Below, piece by piece: positions 31,526 through 39,697 of a stretch of 64,000 nt of DNA; the stretch's first letter is position 1; every line of letters starts with the position of its first letter. The DNA is from an uncultured Methanolobus sp. GTDB taxonomy: Archaea; Halobacteriota; Methanosarcinia; Methanosarcinales; Methanosarcinaceae. The position numbers were made by a program, and so were the translations under genes. The notes beneath the pieces are model-generated. The model ran no database searches, was not told where the DNA came from, and saw only the letters and a list, made by a program, of their open reading frames with translations. Where the stretch lies: NCBI RefSeq assembly GCF_963667555.1, contig NZ_OY763421.1:2807562-2871561 (forward strand). The letters run 5' to 3'.

Positions 31526-32470
31526 TTGGTTTCCACTTCAGGCTCTAAAACACGAAATCCTTATCTTGAGATGCTAAGGCCGGAAATTTCGGACATGGAC
31601 TTAGCCCTGCCTGCAGCCAGTGCTTTACTTGCATCTTATCTAGTCACAGGTGGTTTTCCCGGACTACTACCGTTCATCATAGCTGTAATAGGCGGCTATG
31701 CGGCTATTACCAGTTCCTATGTTTACAACGATTGCTGCGACATCGACATCGATGCTATAAATCTGCCTGACAGGCCGCTTGTATCTAACAAGCTAAAACG
31801 AGATCAAGCATTAAAGTATGCAGGAGTCTTATTTTTAGTTGCAAGTGCAGCAGCTCTTTATCTTAATCCTGAATCATTTGTGGTTCTTGTAATTGCAGTG
31901 GTGACCATCAGTATATACTCAAAACTCGCAAAAAGGATGACATTCCTGAGTTTTGTTCCGGTGGGGATAGCATATGGTCTTGTGCCCATTGGCATATGGC
32001 TTGCTTTTGATCCGGCAGGTGTTCTCAAAGATTCTCTCGATGAGTTGATATTACCGCTTCCTGCAATATTCCTCGGTCTGATGATGTGTTTCACTGATTG
32101 GGGTTTCACACTTTCAGGCGTGGCAAGAGATGTAGAAGGCGACAGAGCCAGAGGTGCGCCGACATTCCCTGTAACATTCGGTATTCCTGCAACATCAAAA
32201 TTCGTTACTTTCATGTGGACAGTAGGTGTTATAGCTTCCATTGCTATTGGAATTACAGTGGAAATGGGGCCTGTTTACTTTGCAGGTGCATTACTTGCAG
32301 GCGGCTGGATGCTCATTCAGTCATTTGATTTCATAAAGAACCCAACAGAGCAGCGTGGAGGAAGACTTTTCCTTCAGGGCTCAAGATATAGAGGAATAAT
32401 GTTCGGTTCTCTTATACTCGATGTAATACTTTGTATACTCGTGCCGGCATATTCCGGTATCCTGTGGTAA
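31526..32470 (+). CDS. UbiA-family prenyltransferase
   Basis: Integral-membrane enzyme that moves an isoprenyl group onto an acceptor. The first aspartate-rich motif is N68-D-C-C-D72-I-D-I-D76, matching NDxxDxxxD; the second is near residue 205, DVEGDRARGAPTFPVTFG. About eight membrane spans are evident over 314 residues. The TTG at 31526 is preferred because AGGTGAT stands a few bases upstream; an in-frame GTG at 31517 overlaps that site. It heads a cluster with a geranylgeranyl-reductase-like and a radical SAM gene. Candidates are digeranylgeranylglyceryl phosphate synthase or a prenyltransferase for methanophenazine or another lipid; the sequence alone does not decide. Confidence 0.9.
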   Translation: MVSTSGSKTRNPYLEMLRPEISDMDLALPAASALLASYLVTGGFPGLLPFIIAVIGGYAAITSSYVYNDCCDIDIDAINLPDRPLVSNKLKRDQALKYAGVLFLVASAAALYLNPESFVVLVIAVVTISIYSKLAKRMTFLSFVPVGIAYGLVPIGIWLAFDPAGVLKDSLDELILPLPAIFLGLMMCFTDWGFTLSGVARDVEGDRARGAPTFPVTFGIPATSKFVTFMWTVGVIASIAIGITVEMGPVYFAGALLAGGWMLIQSFDFIKNPTEQRGGRLFLQGSRYRGIMFGSLILDVILCILVPAYSGILW

Positions 32471-32517
32471 TTTAGTTGATAGATTAATTTCATAGATTGG
32501 CAACTCAGAGGTTCAAA

Positions 32518-33675
32518 ATGGATGCAGATATCATAGTAATAGGAGCTTCCCCTGCGGGAGTCATGGCAGCCAGGAATGCATCGGCAAAAGGCTGCAAGGT
32601 CATTCTTCTTGACAAAAAGGAAGCAGTGGGCGTACCAACTCATCCTGCAAACACATTCTTCAAAGGAATGTTTGACAGGACAGGAGAGGAAGTAGACCAG
32701 AGTTATGTAATTAAGAACCTCAAAGGCGCTTATATCATCGCACCTTCCGGGAAGAACGTTATCTTTGAAGGCGATGCTTATTTCCTTGACAGGAAGAAGT
32801 TCGATGAATTCTACATTAAGCAGGCCAAAGATGCAGGTGCTGATGTTCGCTTCGGTATAGAAGTTCTCAATGTCCTCAAAAATGATGACGGTTTTATTGT
32901 AAGCACATCAAAAGGCAAGATAAAATGCAAACTTGTCATTGTCTCAGATGGAATAAACTCAAGGGTAGCTGCACTTCTTGGCATGAAGCCAATAAAACAC
33001 ACTCAGGATATTGCATGGTCACTTGAGGCTGAGATAGAGGCAGAAGGTATCGGTGAGCCAGATTACTTTGAATATTATGTAGGCAACCATGCTCCCGGAT
33101 GGAAATCCACGTATTCTCCATGTGGTGGCAACAGGGCTACACTTGGAATGTATGTGCGCAGGCATGGTACAGATGTTTCTGACTTTTTTGATGCATGGCT
33201 TGAGAAGTTCAAGGAACTAAAAGGTCTGGATGATGTGAAGGTCATTAGCAAATCTGTTGGTGGCGATCCGATTGTTGCAATTCCCGGTGAGCTTGTAGCT
33301 GATGGTGTAATGATTGTCGGTGGTTCCGCAGCACAGTCAGGAATCGGCTATGGTATGCATGCAGGACAGATGTGCGGTGATGTTGCAGCAGATGCTATCG
33401 CAAAAGGCAATACTTCAAAGAACTTCCTGTTCGAGTACAGAAAACGTTGGAATGAAGCTTACAGAACAGAATACTATCTTGGAAGGTTCGCAATGGAAAC
33501 TCTCAGGAAGATGACCGATAAGGAGATCGATGGAATGATGGAAGTCTTCGAAGGTGAGGATCTGAAAGTCCTTAGTGGAACTCCTTTCAATCAGGCATTA
33601 CAAGTATCAAAGATGATACTGAAGAACAATCCATCTTCTATACTGTCATACAGGGCAGTTTTCAGGAACAAGTAG
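32518..33675 (+). CDS. Geranylgeranyl reductase family flavoprotein
   Basis: FAD-dependent reductase that saturates isoprenoid double bonds. The dinucleotide motif is IVIGASPAGVMAARNA (residues 6-21), and GVMIVGGSAAQSGIGYGMHAG near 270 is the second FAD-binding segment. The usual active-site YxWxFP motif of archaeal lipid reductases is not seen; the corresponding place reads PGWKSTYSPCGGNRATLGMY. This suggests a subfamily with another substrate. The ATG at 32518 has AGAGGTT upstream; an in-frame TTG at 32497 does not. Two bases separate its stop from the radical SAM gene, so the two are co-transcribed. Confidence 0.9.
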   Translation: MDADIIVIGASPAGVMAARNASAKGCKVILLDKKEAVGVPTHPANTFFKGMFDRTGEEVDQSYVIKNLKGAYIIAPSGKNVIFEGDAYFLDRKKFDEFYIKQAKDAGADVRFGIEVLNVLKNDDGFIVSTSKGKIKCKLVIVSDGINSRVAALLGMKPIKHTQDIAWSLEAEIEAEGIGEPDYFEYYVGNHAPGWKSTYSPCGGNRATLGMYVRRHGTDVSDFFDAWLEKFKELKGLDDVKVISKSVGGDPIVAIPGELVADGVMIVGGSAAQSGIGYGMHAGQMCGDVAADAIAKGNTSKNFLFEYRKRWNEAYRTEYYLGRFAMETLRKMTDKEIDGMMEVFEGEDLKVLSGTPFNQALQVSKMILKNNPSSILSYRAVFRNK

Positions 33676-33677
33676 CG

Positions 33678-34823
33678 ATGAAGCCAAAATATTATTTCTA
33701 CAGGAACCCGGTTTTTAAGGTATATGCCCAGGTTGAAAACAACCGGGTAAGAATGAAGACCTCAGGTATTGCATCATCTATTATGGGTTCTTTTGTGGCT
33801 GACATGATGGAAATATTTGAGAACACAAAACCCTCAAAGGTTGAAAATGACAGACTTATTTATTCAACCTGGATGCCTCCCATTCCAAGCAAGGCATTTG
33901 ACAGGCTTGTATCCAGCCAGATGAAAGCTATGAGGGGAAAATATGTTCCTGAGCAGATCACAATTTCAATTACAGAAGAATGTCCTAACAGGTGTCTTCA
34001 CTGTGCTCTGCCTGACACTAAGAACAAAGCAAGGTTAGATCCTGAAACTGTAAAGAGTGTTATCGATCAGACTATTGACCTTGGTACAACGCTTATTATC
34101 TTCGATGGAGGGGAGCCGCTTCTTTACGATGGTCTTGAAGATCTTATCAGTTATGTGGACCAGTCACGTGCAATCCCAGGTCTTTTCACATCAGGTGTGG
34201 GAATGACTCCTGAGCGTGCAAAGAGTCTCAAAAATGCAGGTCTTTCAATGTTAAGTGTGAGCTTTGACAGTGCCAACGAGGAAGGGCACGATTACATGCG
34301 TGGCAGGCCGGGAGTTTTCAAGGACGCTGTAAACGCTCTTAAGAACGGACTTAATGCTGATCTGCTGGTTGGAATTTATGTCGTTCTCTCGCCACGTAAC
34401 GTTGATGAGCTTGATGATTTCTACGAACTTGCCAAGGAGATCGGTGTGCATGAACTTTCATTCTATGAGATAGTTCCAACAGGCAGGTGGGAAGGTCATG
34501 AGAAGGAAGTGCTTTCATCAGAAGACCTGAAAAAGTTCGATGATTTTGTTGAAAGAACATCCCATGCAGAAGGTCCGCGTGTTTTCCCGATTCCTCAGAT
34601 TATCAGAAAAATGGGATGTTTTGCAGGCAGGAAATGGCTACATGTAACTCCGGAAGGTAATGTGCTTCCATGTGCTTGTATGCCAAAGCCATACGGTAAT
34701 ATTCACGAAGAAAGTCTTGCATCGATATGGAAGAAGATATACACTGATCCGGTATTCTGCTCAGGCCCATGTCTTATGCGTGATTCTTCATTCAGAGTAA
34801 ATCATCTCGGCCTTGAGCGCTGA
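33678..34823 (+). CDS. Radical SAM protein with SPASM-like C-terminus
   Basis: A 381-residue enzyme. C102-PNR-C106-LH-C109 is the CxxxCxxC motif that binds the SAM [4Fe-4S] cluster, followed by FDGGEPLL (the GGE motif). The C-terminus has more cysteines (GCFAGRKW, PCACMP, FCSGPC), consistent with one or more auxiliary clusters as in SPASM/twitch proteins. An unusual 90-residue N-terminal region precedes the barrel. It starts 2 bases after the reductase stop in the prenyltransferase cluster, so an isoprenoid or ring modification is a reasonable guess. The substrate is unknown. The IS element has inserted 37 bases after its stop. Confidence 0.88.
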   Translation: MKPKYYFYRNPVFKVYAQVENNRVRMKTSGIASSIMGSFVADMMEIFENTKPSKVENDRLIYSTWMPPIPSKAFDRLVSSQMKAMRGKYVPEQITISITEECPNRCLHCALPDTKNKARLDPETVKSVIDQTIDLGTTLIIFDGGEPLLYDGLEDLISYVDQSRAIPGLFTSGVGMTPERAKSLKNAGLSMLSVSFDSANEEGHDYMRGRPGVFKDAVNALKNGLNADLLVGIYVVLSPRNVDELDDFYELAKEIGVHELSFYEIVPTGRWEGHEKEVLSSEDLKKFDDFVERTSHAEGPRVFPIPQIIRKMGCFAGRKWLHVTPEGNVLPCACMPKPYGNIHEESLASIWKKIYTDPVFCSGPCLMRDSSFRVNHLGLER

Positions 34824-34912
34824 GATTTTTTCTTTTAATCACTTCTTTTTTACTCTTTCAGAGGATTTCTAATTAGCTCTAAAATCCCTTCATTCTAATT
34901 AGACAAACTTTT

Positions 34913-36019
34913 TCAAAAATATTTGCCAAATGAATTTCTCTTCGTAATCATATTCTGCAATTCAGTAAGTACAAGCAATTGATATGATACAAAACTCAGT
35001 AGAGAGTAGAGTCTTCTACTCTCTACTCTAACTCTTCTTATATCGAACTTGACCACCTCTTTAATGTGGCCATGTTTTGGTTCACATTCTCCTCTTTTTT
35101 TGTACAGGTTGCGAAATGCTTCATCTCTCATATTTAGATTCCTCAGATACATTCCAACCTGTTCTTTCCTTCCATTTTCATAGAGAAACTTTAGTTTAAC
35201 TTCAATACTTGCATGTACATCTCCACCTTTTTCCCACATTTTATTTACCCAGTGATTGATTCGTTCAATTTCACCCTCTTTGCTGATAACAGCATTTTTA
35301 GGATATGCAATAACAGGTTTCGCACCCAAATAATAACAGATATCTGCGTGATTTTCAAAAGCTTTGTAACCAGTGTCTGCAGAATACATGTCAATATCAG
35401 CATTCATTTTCTTCAATGCTTCAATATGTTTGATAAGTTCATGAGTATCTCCTGCTTTACCATTTGTATGTGTCATGAACACAGGACAAGTTCCTACCAT
35501 CGTGATATGAGCTTTGTCCATCTTGCATTTGTAATGAGTATTGTAATCAGCATACTTATCGTATCTCGATGCTTCTAGCGGAGTTGAATCTATCTTAGCT
35601 TCTTTTATTTGAGAAAGTTTAAGGATCCTTTCTCCAACTAACATCATTATTTCACTTATCCCATCTTCTCCTAATCGGTATTTTACAAAATTATGTAAGG
35701 TCTTTGATGAAGGAAGTTTTACAATACCATTGATATCGTAAAAGGCGAGTAATATTGCCTCTTCTTCTGTTAAAGAAGAGACAGTTTTCTCATAGGATAA
35801 CTGCCTGAAACACATAACAATAAAGAGTTTTATCATTGAGGAAATCTTATATTTGTAATTCCAACTATTGTTGGCATAATAAGCACGTTCCACGTGCTTT
35901 GAAATATCTTCTATGCAGAGGAAGTGCAGGAATTGGCAAATTGAGGCGCTTTCTCTGTTCAGATAATTTCCAATAGAATCCTCAAACTGGATTCCTCCAT
36001 ACATTATAGATTTTTTATC
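34913..36019 (-). CDS. DDE transposase of the insertion sequence
   Basis: A 368-residue IS5/IS1182-like transposase from the preferred start. An N-terminal DUF772-like domain (SSMIKLFIVMCFRQLSYEKTV) is followed by the DDE catalytic domain: first Asp in KIDSTPLEASRYDK, second in MYSADTGYKAFEN, and Glu in RGECEPKHGHIKEV. All three acids are present and the frame is intact, so it may be active. The frame stays open to 36097, but the extra 26 residues derive from a C9-A10 homopolymer region and look artificial; MDKKSIMYGG at 36019 is preferred. Confidence 0.9.
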   Translation of the reverse strand, partial: DKKSIMYGGIQFEDSIGNYLNRESASICQFLHFLCIEDISKHVERAYYANNSWNYKYKISSMIKLFIVMCFRQLSYEKTVSSLTEEEAILLAFYDINGIVKLPSSKTLHNFVKYRLGEDGISEIMMLVGERILKLSQIKEAKIDSTPLEASRYDKYADYNTHYKCKMDKAHITMVGTCPVFMTHTNGKAGDTHELIKHIEALKKMNADIDMYSADTGYKAFENHADICYYLGAKPVIAYPKNAVISKEGEIERINHWVNKMWEKGGDVHASIEVKLKFLYENGRKEQVGMYLRNLNMRDEAFRNLYKKRGECEPKHGHIKEVVKFDIRRVRVESRRLYSLLSFVSYQLLVLTELQNMITKRNSFGKYF

Positions 36020-36057
36020 CATGAGGCGGGCCAGATTTATGCTATTTATAGCTACTG

Positions 36058-36076
36058 CCCCCCCCCAAAAAAAAAA
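36058..36076. repeat. C9-A10 homopolymer run inside the IS
   Basis: Nine C followed by ten A near the transposase 5' end. Such runs slip in replication and are prone to sequencing error, so the upstream reading frame should be treated with care. Confidence 0.8.
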
Positions 36077-36252
36077 GAAAATAGGTGCTAAGGACAACGA
36101 AAAAAAGGATAAGCTTTTATGCCAAAGTCCTAATTAGACACCCTCTTTCAGATAATCATCTGAAATTTCGGCTCTGTAAAAATCATGTTGATATGGATGA
36201 CGTAAACTTCGCTCTTTTTCATTTCTATATCAAAAATTGGAATCTATAACCA

Positions 36253-36428
36253 AAGTAACCATCCGCCGCAGGCGGCACATTTCTATGCTGGCATACAGAA
36301 GTTTATTCATAAGATTATTGCTTTCATATCACGTAATTTAACCAAGTCTTAAAAACAAAGTACAGGATATCTGCAGACTATTTTTCTTTTTAATTCTTGG
36401 AAAACGCCGGCTTCGCCGTAACCTTCGG
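36253..36428 (+). repeat. Hairpin-ended repeat element, copy 1
   Basis: Begins AAGTAACCATCCGCCG and contains the hairpin CCGCCGCAGGCGG; ends with the hairpin ACGCCGGCTTCGCCGTAACCTT. The same two ends, in inverse orientation, occur at 47441-47603. The centre is AT-rich and differs between copies. No coding capacity. The layout resembles a paired REP element or small non-autonomous mobile element. Confidence 0.7.
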
Positions 36429-36550
36429 GATTGATTAAGTAATTCATGACCTACGCTAGAGGTTGCAAACTGACAACAATGCAAATACCTGCTGCTGTAG
36501 AAAACAACCAGCTACAAACGAATAATCGCTAAGAACGAATTAATAAAAAA

Positions 36551-36580
36551 AACAGTTGAAAAAAGGGTGAAAATCACCCT
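36551..36580 (-). terminator. Terminator of the coiled-coil gene
   Basis: On the minus strand AGGGTGA-TTT-TCACCCT is followed by TTTTTTC. It starts 11 bases after the stop codon. Confidence 0.75.
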
Positions 36581-36591
36581 CTTAAATTTGA

Positions 36592-37452
36592 TTATTTCAG
36601 GAAACCGGATCTCTGGAGCGCCATGAGGTTCTCCATAGTAAGCTTCTCACCAGACTTGAATTTGTCAAAGATGTCTTCTGCATCCTTGCGTGCCTCTGCC
36701 TTTGAAGCTTCCTTCTTGCCATCGACATCTCCCTTCTTCATCTTGCGGAGTTCTTTGTCAATGTCACGGATCTCTTTCTGAGCTGTAATGAAGAGCTTGT
36801 GCTGTTCATCAGCTTTTTCCTGGAAGTGAACGAATTCTTTGTGAGCAGCATCAGATTCTGCACGGACCTTGTCAGCCTCTTTGAAGGTGGTGATCATCTT
36901 GTCGTGATACTCCTGAGCCTTCTGTGCGTATTCTGAAAGTGTAGTGTGATATGTGGAAGCCTCGTCCCTGATCTCCTGTGCTTCAGCCAGCAGTGTCTTG
37001 AGTTCATCGTTGCTTTCAAGCTGCTGCTTCTTTACAACATACTGTTTCTGGAGTTCAGTGATCTTGTTGACCAGTTCTCTTTCCTTGTTGGTTGTAAGGA
37101 CTTCTGTCTGCTGTGCGAATTCCAGCCTGTCGATCTCCTTGCGGATATCTTTGATAGAAGGACCACCAAGGTTGTTCTCGTTGCGTATCTGGTCGATCTT
37201 GGCAAATACATCGTTAGCCTTGTTGTTGACCTCATCACGGAGTGCTTTGTTCTCCTTTACCTTCTCGTTGTTCTCGTCACGGAGCACCTTGTATTCCTGT
37301 GCTTCGTTGATAAGGTCTTTTGTCTTCTTGTTAAGCTCATTACGCTTTGCTGCGAGTGTACTTGCTTCAGCGTTGAGTTCGTTACGTTTCTTCTTGTAGT
37401 CTTCAGACAGGTTCTTAAGCTCTGTCTTCTTGTCGTTCAGTTCTTTCATCAT
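36592..37452 (-). CDS. Coiled-coil protein (COG1340-like)
   Basis: A highly charged, almost wholly alpha-helical protein with long heptad patterns rich in Lys, Glu, Asn and Gln (KKRNELNAEASTLAAKRNEL), broken near residue 110 by NNLGGPSIKD. The C-terminal 30 residues (FDKFKSGEKLTMENLMALQ) form a compact tail. It matches archaeal COG1340-type proteins, function unknown. The start is uncertain: the frame opens at 37500, but GGGAGGATAA precedes the tandem ATGs at 37452. It lies just downstream of serB on the same strand, an association seen in other methanogens as I recall. Confidence 0.82.
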   Translation of the reverse strand: MMKELNDKKTELKNLSEDYKKKRNELNAEASTLAAKRNELNKKTKDLINEAQEYKVLRDENNEKVKENKALRDEVNNKANDVFAKIDQIRNENNLGGPSIKDIRKEIDRLEFAQQTEVLTTNKERELVNKITELQKQYVVKKQQLESNDELKTLLAEAQEIRDEASTYHTTLSEYAQKAQEYHDKMITTFKEADKVRAESDAAHKEFVHFQEKADEQHKLFITAQKEIRDIDKELRKMKKGDVDGKKEASKAEARKDAEDIFDKFKSGEKLTMENLMALQRSGFLK

Positions 37453-37522
37453 TTCCTTATTATCCTCCCGGTCCAGCAAAAAAGCTGGCATTTCATGCAT
37501 TTCTAATGCACGATACTTGGCA

Positions 37523-38191
37523 TTACTCAGAGTCCAGTGACTGGATTACTGGTATAACTGCTTCTAGGTCCTTTTCTGTGATGACAATATCAGCATGTGC
37601 ACGAAGGATCGGTTTGGAATTGAATGCAATTGCATACTTTGCCCTTTTGAATATGCATATGTCGTTGGCACCGTCGCCAACTACTATACATTCATCAGGC
37701 TTTATCCCGTATTTTTCTGAGATCTCTTCCAGAACATACTCCTTGGAGCCCTGATCTGTCAGCGGACCTCTAACCTCTCCTGTAAGACACCCATTGTCTA
37801 TCAGAAGTTCGTTTGAAACCACGTGATCCATTCCCAGTGTCTCTCCGACACGGTCAGCTGCTATTGTAAAGCCACCTGAGACCATTGCGGTTTTGTAACC
37901 CCGGGATTTCAGGTAAGAAACCAGTTCTTTCGCACCGGGCATGAAAGGCATTTTGGCAAGAGCCTCATTTGCTCTTTCAAGTGGAAGTCCTTTGAGAAGT
38001 TTTACCCTTTGCTGAAGAGCTTCGGAAAAGTCAAGTTCCCCGTGCATTGCCCTTTCAGTTATGGCGGCTACTTCGTCTCCCACTCCTGCGGCCTCTGCTA
38101 GCTCGTCAATGGTTTCAGCATCAATGAGGGTGCTGTCCATATCAAAAACTATTAACTTTATCCTGTCAGAATTGTTGCTGGTACGACTCAC
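37523..38191 (-). CDS. serB: Phosphoserine phosphatase
   Basis: HAD-family enzyme releasing serine from phosphoserine. Motif I is FDMDSTLID (catalytic Asp17 and Asp19), motif II SGGF near 105, and motif III GDGANDICIF with the metal aspartates. The cap region EAAGVGDEVAAITERAMHGELDFSEALQQR is typical of SerB. The length of 222 is usual. The same phosphoserine pool is used by SepRS (43991) for Cys-tRNA synthesis. It is followed by the coiled-coil gene. Confidence 0.95.
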   Translation of the reverse strand: MSRTSNNSDRIKLIVFDMDSTLIDAETIDELAEAAGVGDEVAAITERAMHGELDFSEALQQRVKLLKGLPLERANEALAKMPFMPGAKELVSYLKSRGYKTAMVSGGFTIAADRVGETLGMDHVVSNELLIDNGCLTGEVRGPLTDQGSKEYVLEEISEKYGIKPDECIVVGDGANDICIFKRAKYAIAFNSKPILRAHADIVITEKDLEAVIPVIQSLDSE

Positions 38192-38561
38192 TTCATCAAA
38201 CCTGGAATTTGAATCCCGTATTGAAACAGTATTTAAGTGCCGAGATTGATGTGAGATAAGTTACATTGCTTTTAAGGCTTTCGATAGAATAGTTAAACAA
38301 ATCTTCTATTTTCTGGAAGTTAAATCAGATATCAAAGGACAGGATTTCATCCAGTGGCTTATTCTGAATGATGTGTTATCTATTATTGTAAAGGTATGGG
38401 TGATATTTATGGGTGATAATCCTCTTTTGGTAAGCTTCGCAGGTATCATATTTTCTCATTTTTCATTTTATTTCTGGTATATTTTCTCATTTTTGGATTG
38501 TGGCGGTGTTATTCCAAAAGTAATATATGCTACACTGCCCATTGCACTACTGTGATTTTAC
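38192..38561. promoter_or_regulatory. serB-mtd divergent intergenic region
   Basis: A 370-base AT-rich spacer. TAATATATGC at 38521-38530 is the mtd TATA box, with a start expected near 38550 and the ribosome-binding element GTGAT just after it. A hydrophobic reading frame across this promoter (38373-38555) is not considered a gene. Confidence 0.6.
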
Positions 38562-39386
38562 ATGGCAAAGATTGGATTCATAAAGCTAGGTAACTTAGGC
38601 ATGAGCCAGGTGATCGACCTCGTACAGGACGAGATCGCAGCAAGAGAAGGAATTACCGTCCGCGTATTCGGAACCGGTCCTAAAATGGGTAAAGACGAAG
38701 CAGCAGCAACAGCAGAACTCAAAAACTTCGATGCTGACTTCTACGTAATGATCAGCCCTAACTCCAGCGCACCAGGCCCAACCGCAGCTCGTGAGATATA
38801 CAAGGACGTTCCATGTATCGTTATCTCAGACGGTCCTACAAAGAAGGAAGACCGTGAGGCACTCCAGGCAGCAGGTTTCGGTTACATTATCATGACCGTT
38901 GACCCACTCATCGGTGCAAAGACAGAATTCCTCGACCCTGTAGAGATGGCATCATTCAACTCTGACGCAATGAAGGTCCTTTCAACCTGTGGTGTTGTAA
39001 GACTTATTCAGGAAGAGCTTGACAAGGTTGCAGCAATGGCAGATGAGGGCAAGGAACTTGAGCTTCCCCACATCCTCGCAAAGCCAGAGAAGTGCATCGA
39101 GAGAGCAGGATTCAGCAACCCATACGCAAAGGCAAAGGGTCTCGCAGCTCTGCACATGGCTGACATGGTCGCAAAGATCAACTTCCCAGCATGCTTCATG
39201 ATGAAGGAGATCGAGCAGGTTACACTCACAGCAGCAGCAGGTCACGAAATGATGCGCGCTGCAGCACAGCTTGCAATCGAAGCAAGAGAGATCGAGAAGG
39301 CAAACGACACAGTCTTCAGGCAGCCACACGCAAAGAAGGGCTACCAGATGACCAAGACCTCTCTCTACGAGAAGCCACAGCAGTAA
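38562..39386 (+). CDS. mtd: F420-dependent methylenetetrahydromethanopterin dehydrogenase
   Basis: Central methanogenesis enzyme: reversible oxidation of methylene-H4MPT to methenyl-H4MPT with coenzyme F420. In methylotrophic growth it runs in the oxidative branch. The family N-terminus KIGFIKLGNLGMSQVIDLV and the segments RVFGTGPKMGKDEAAA and ISPNSSAPGPTAARE (F420-binding region) are present. The length, 274, is usual. The codon choice is strongly optimised, fitting high expression. A TATA box lies about 35 bases before the start and a hairpin terminator follows. Confidence 0.98.
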   Translation: MAKIGFIKLGNLGMSQVIDLVQDEIAAREGITVRVFGTGPKMGKDEAAATAELKNFDADFYVMISPNSSAPGPTAAREIYKDVPCIVISDGPTKKEDREALQAAGFGYIIMTVDPLIGAKTEFLDPVEMASFNSDAMKVLSTCGVVRLIQEELDKVAAMADEGKELELPHILAKPEKCIERAGFSNPYAKAKGLAALHMADMVAKINFPACFMMKEIEQVTLTAAAGHEMMRAAAQLAIEAREIEKANDTVFRQPHAKKGYQMTKTSLYEKPQQ

Positions 39387-39394
39387 TTTTAACG

Positions 39395-39420
39395 AAGTAC
39401 CCTTGTGGTACTTTCTTTCT
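39395..39420 (+). terminator. mtd terminator
   Basis: Stem AAGTACC/GGTACTT with a 5-base loop, then CTTTCTCTTTTT. It starts 9 bases after the mtd stop. Confidence 0.75.
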
Positions 39421-39426
39421 CTTTTT

Positions 39427-39606
39427 ATGAATACTCTTTATGCGATACTGATCGGTATTGCCCTGTTTGTTACATTTGTTCTTTTCACAGCTTATTTTAT
39501 GAAAAGTTATATGGTCATGAATTCCATGCAGAATTCTGTTGAGAGTGACAACTCTGTAGAAAATGAAGATAAACCTGTTTCATCTGGATCAAATGAACAA
39601 AAGTAG
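39427..39606 (+). CDS. Small single-span membrane protein
   Basis: A 59-residue frame: one hydrophobic segment at about residues 4-27 (LYAILIGIALFVTFVLFTAY), then a Ser/Asn/Glu-rich tail. No Shine-Dalgarno; the ATG sits immediately after the T-tract of the mtd terminator. It may be translated from read-through of mtd or be spurious. No family recognised. Confidence 0.45.
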   Translation: MNTLYAILIGIALFVTFVLFTAYFMKSYMVMNSMQNSVESDNSVENEDKPVSSGSNEQK

Positions 39607-39697
39607 TTTGCAATGGTTTAGTCTGACTAAATGAAATGATATGAAAAATAGAATAATTAGCCGGAAGTCCGGCATATTATGATCGAGTTGAATTATC

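Larger units (their letters stand above)
34861..36145 (-). mobile_element. Complete insertion sequence with 16-base terminal repeats
   Basis: The ends are imperfect inverted repeats: GAGGATTTCTAATTAG at 34861-34876 and, on the other strand, GAGGGTGTCTAATTAG at 36130-36145 (14 of 16 match). TTTCA flanks both sides (34856-34860 and 36146-36150), a 5-base target-site duplication. The element is 1,285 bases and carries one transposase. It has landed in the T-rich terminator region of the radical SAM gene and does not break a coding sequence. Confidence 0.88.
36151..36591. other. Gene-free spacer with hairpins
   Basis: These 440 bases between the IS and the coiled-coil gene show no supported protein gene. 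They hold the repeat element at 36253-36428 and the terminator at 36551-36580. Confidence 0.6.

Noticed and set aside
36253..36428. CRISPR-like repeats
   Set aside because: Only one copy locally, with a distant inverted partner; no regular spacers.
36946..37506. 186-codon plus-strand frame opposite the coiled-coil gene
   Set aside because: The Leu/Val/Cys-rich translation is the complement of Lys/Glu-rich heptads, a known artefact.
38373..38555. Hydrophobic 60-codon frame upstream of mtd
   Set aside because: It runs across the mtd TATA box and start site and has no ribosome-binding site.
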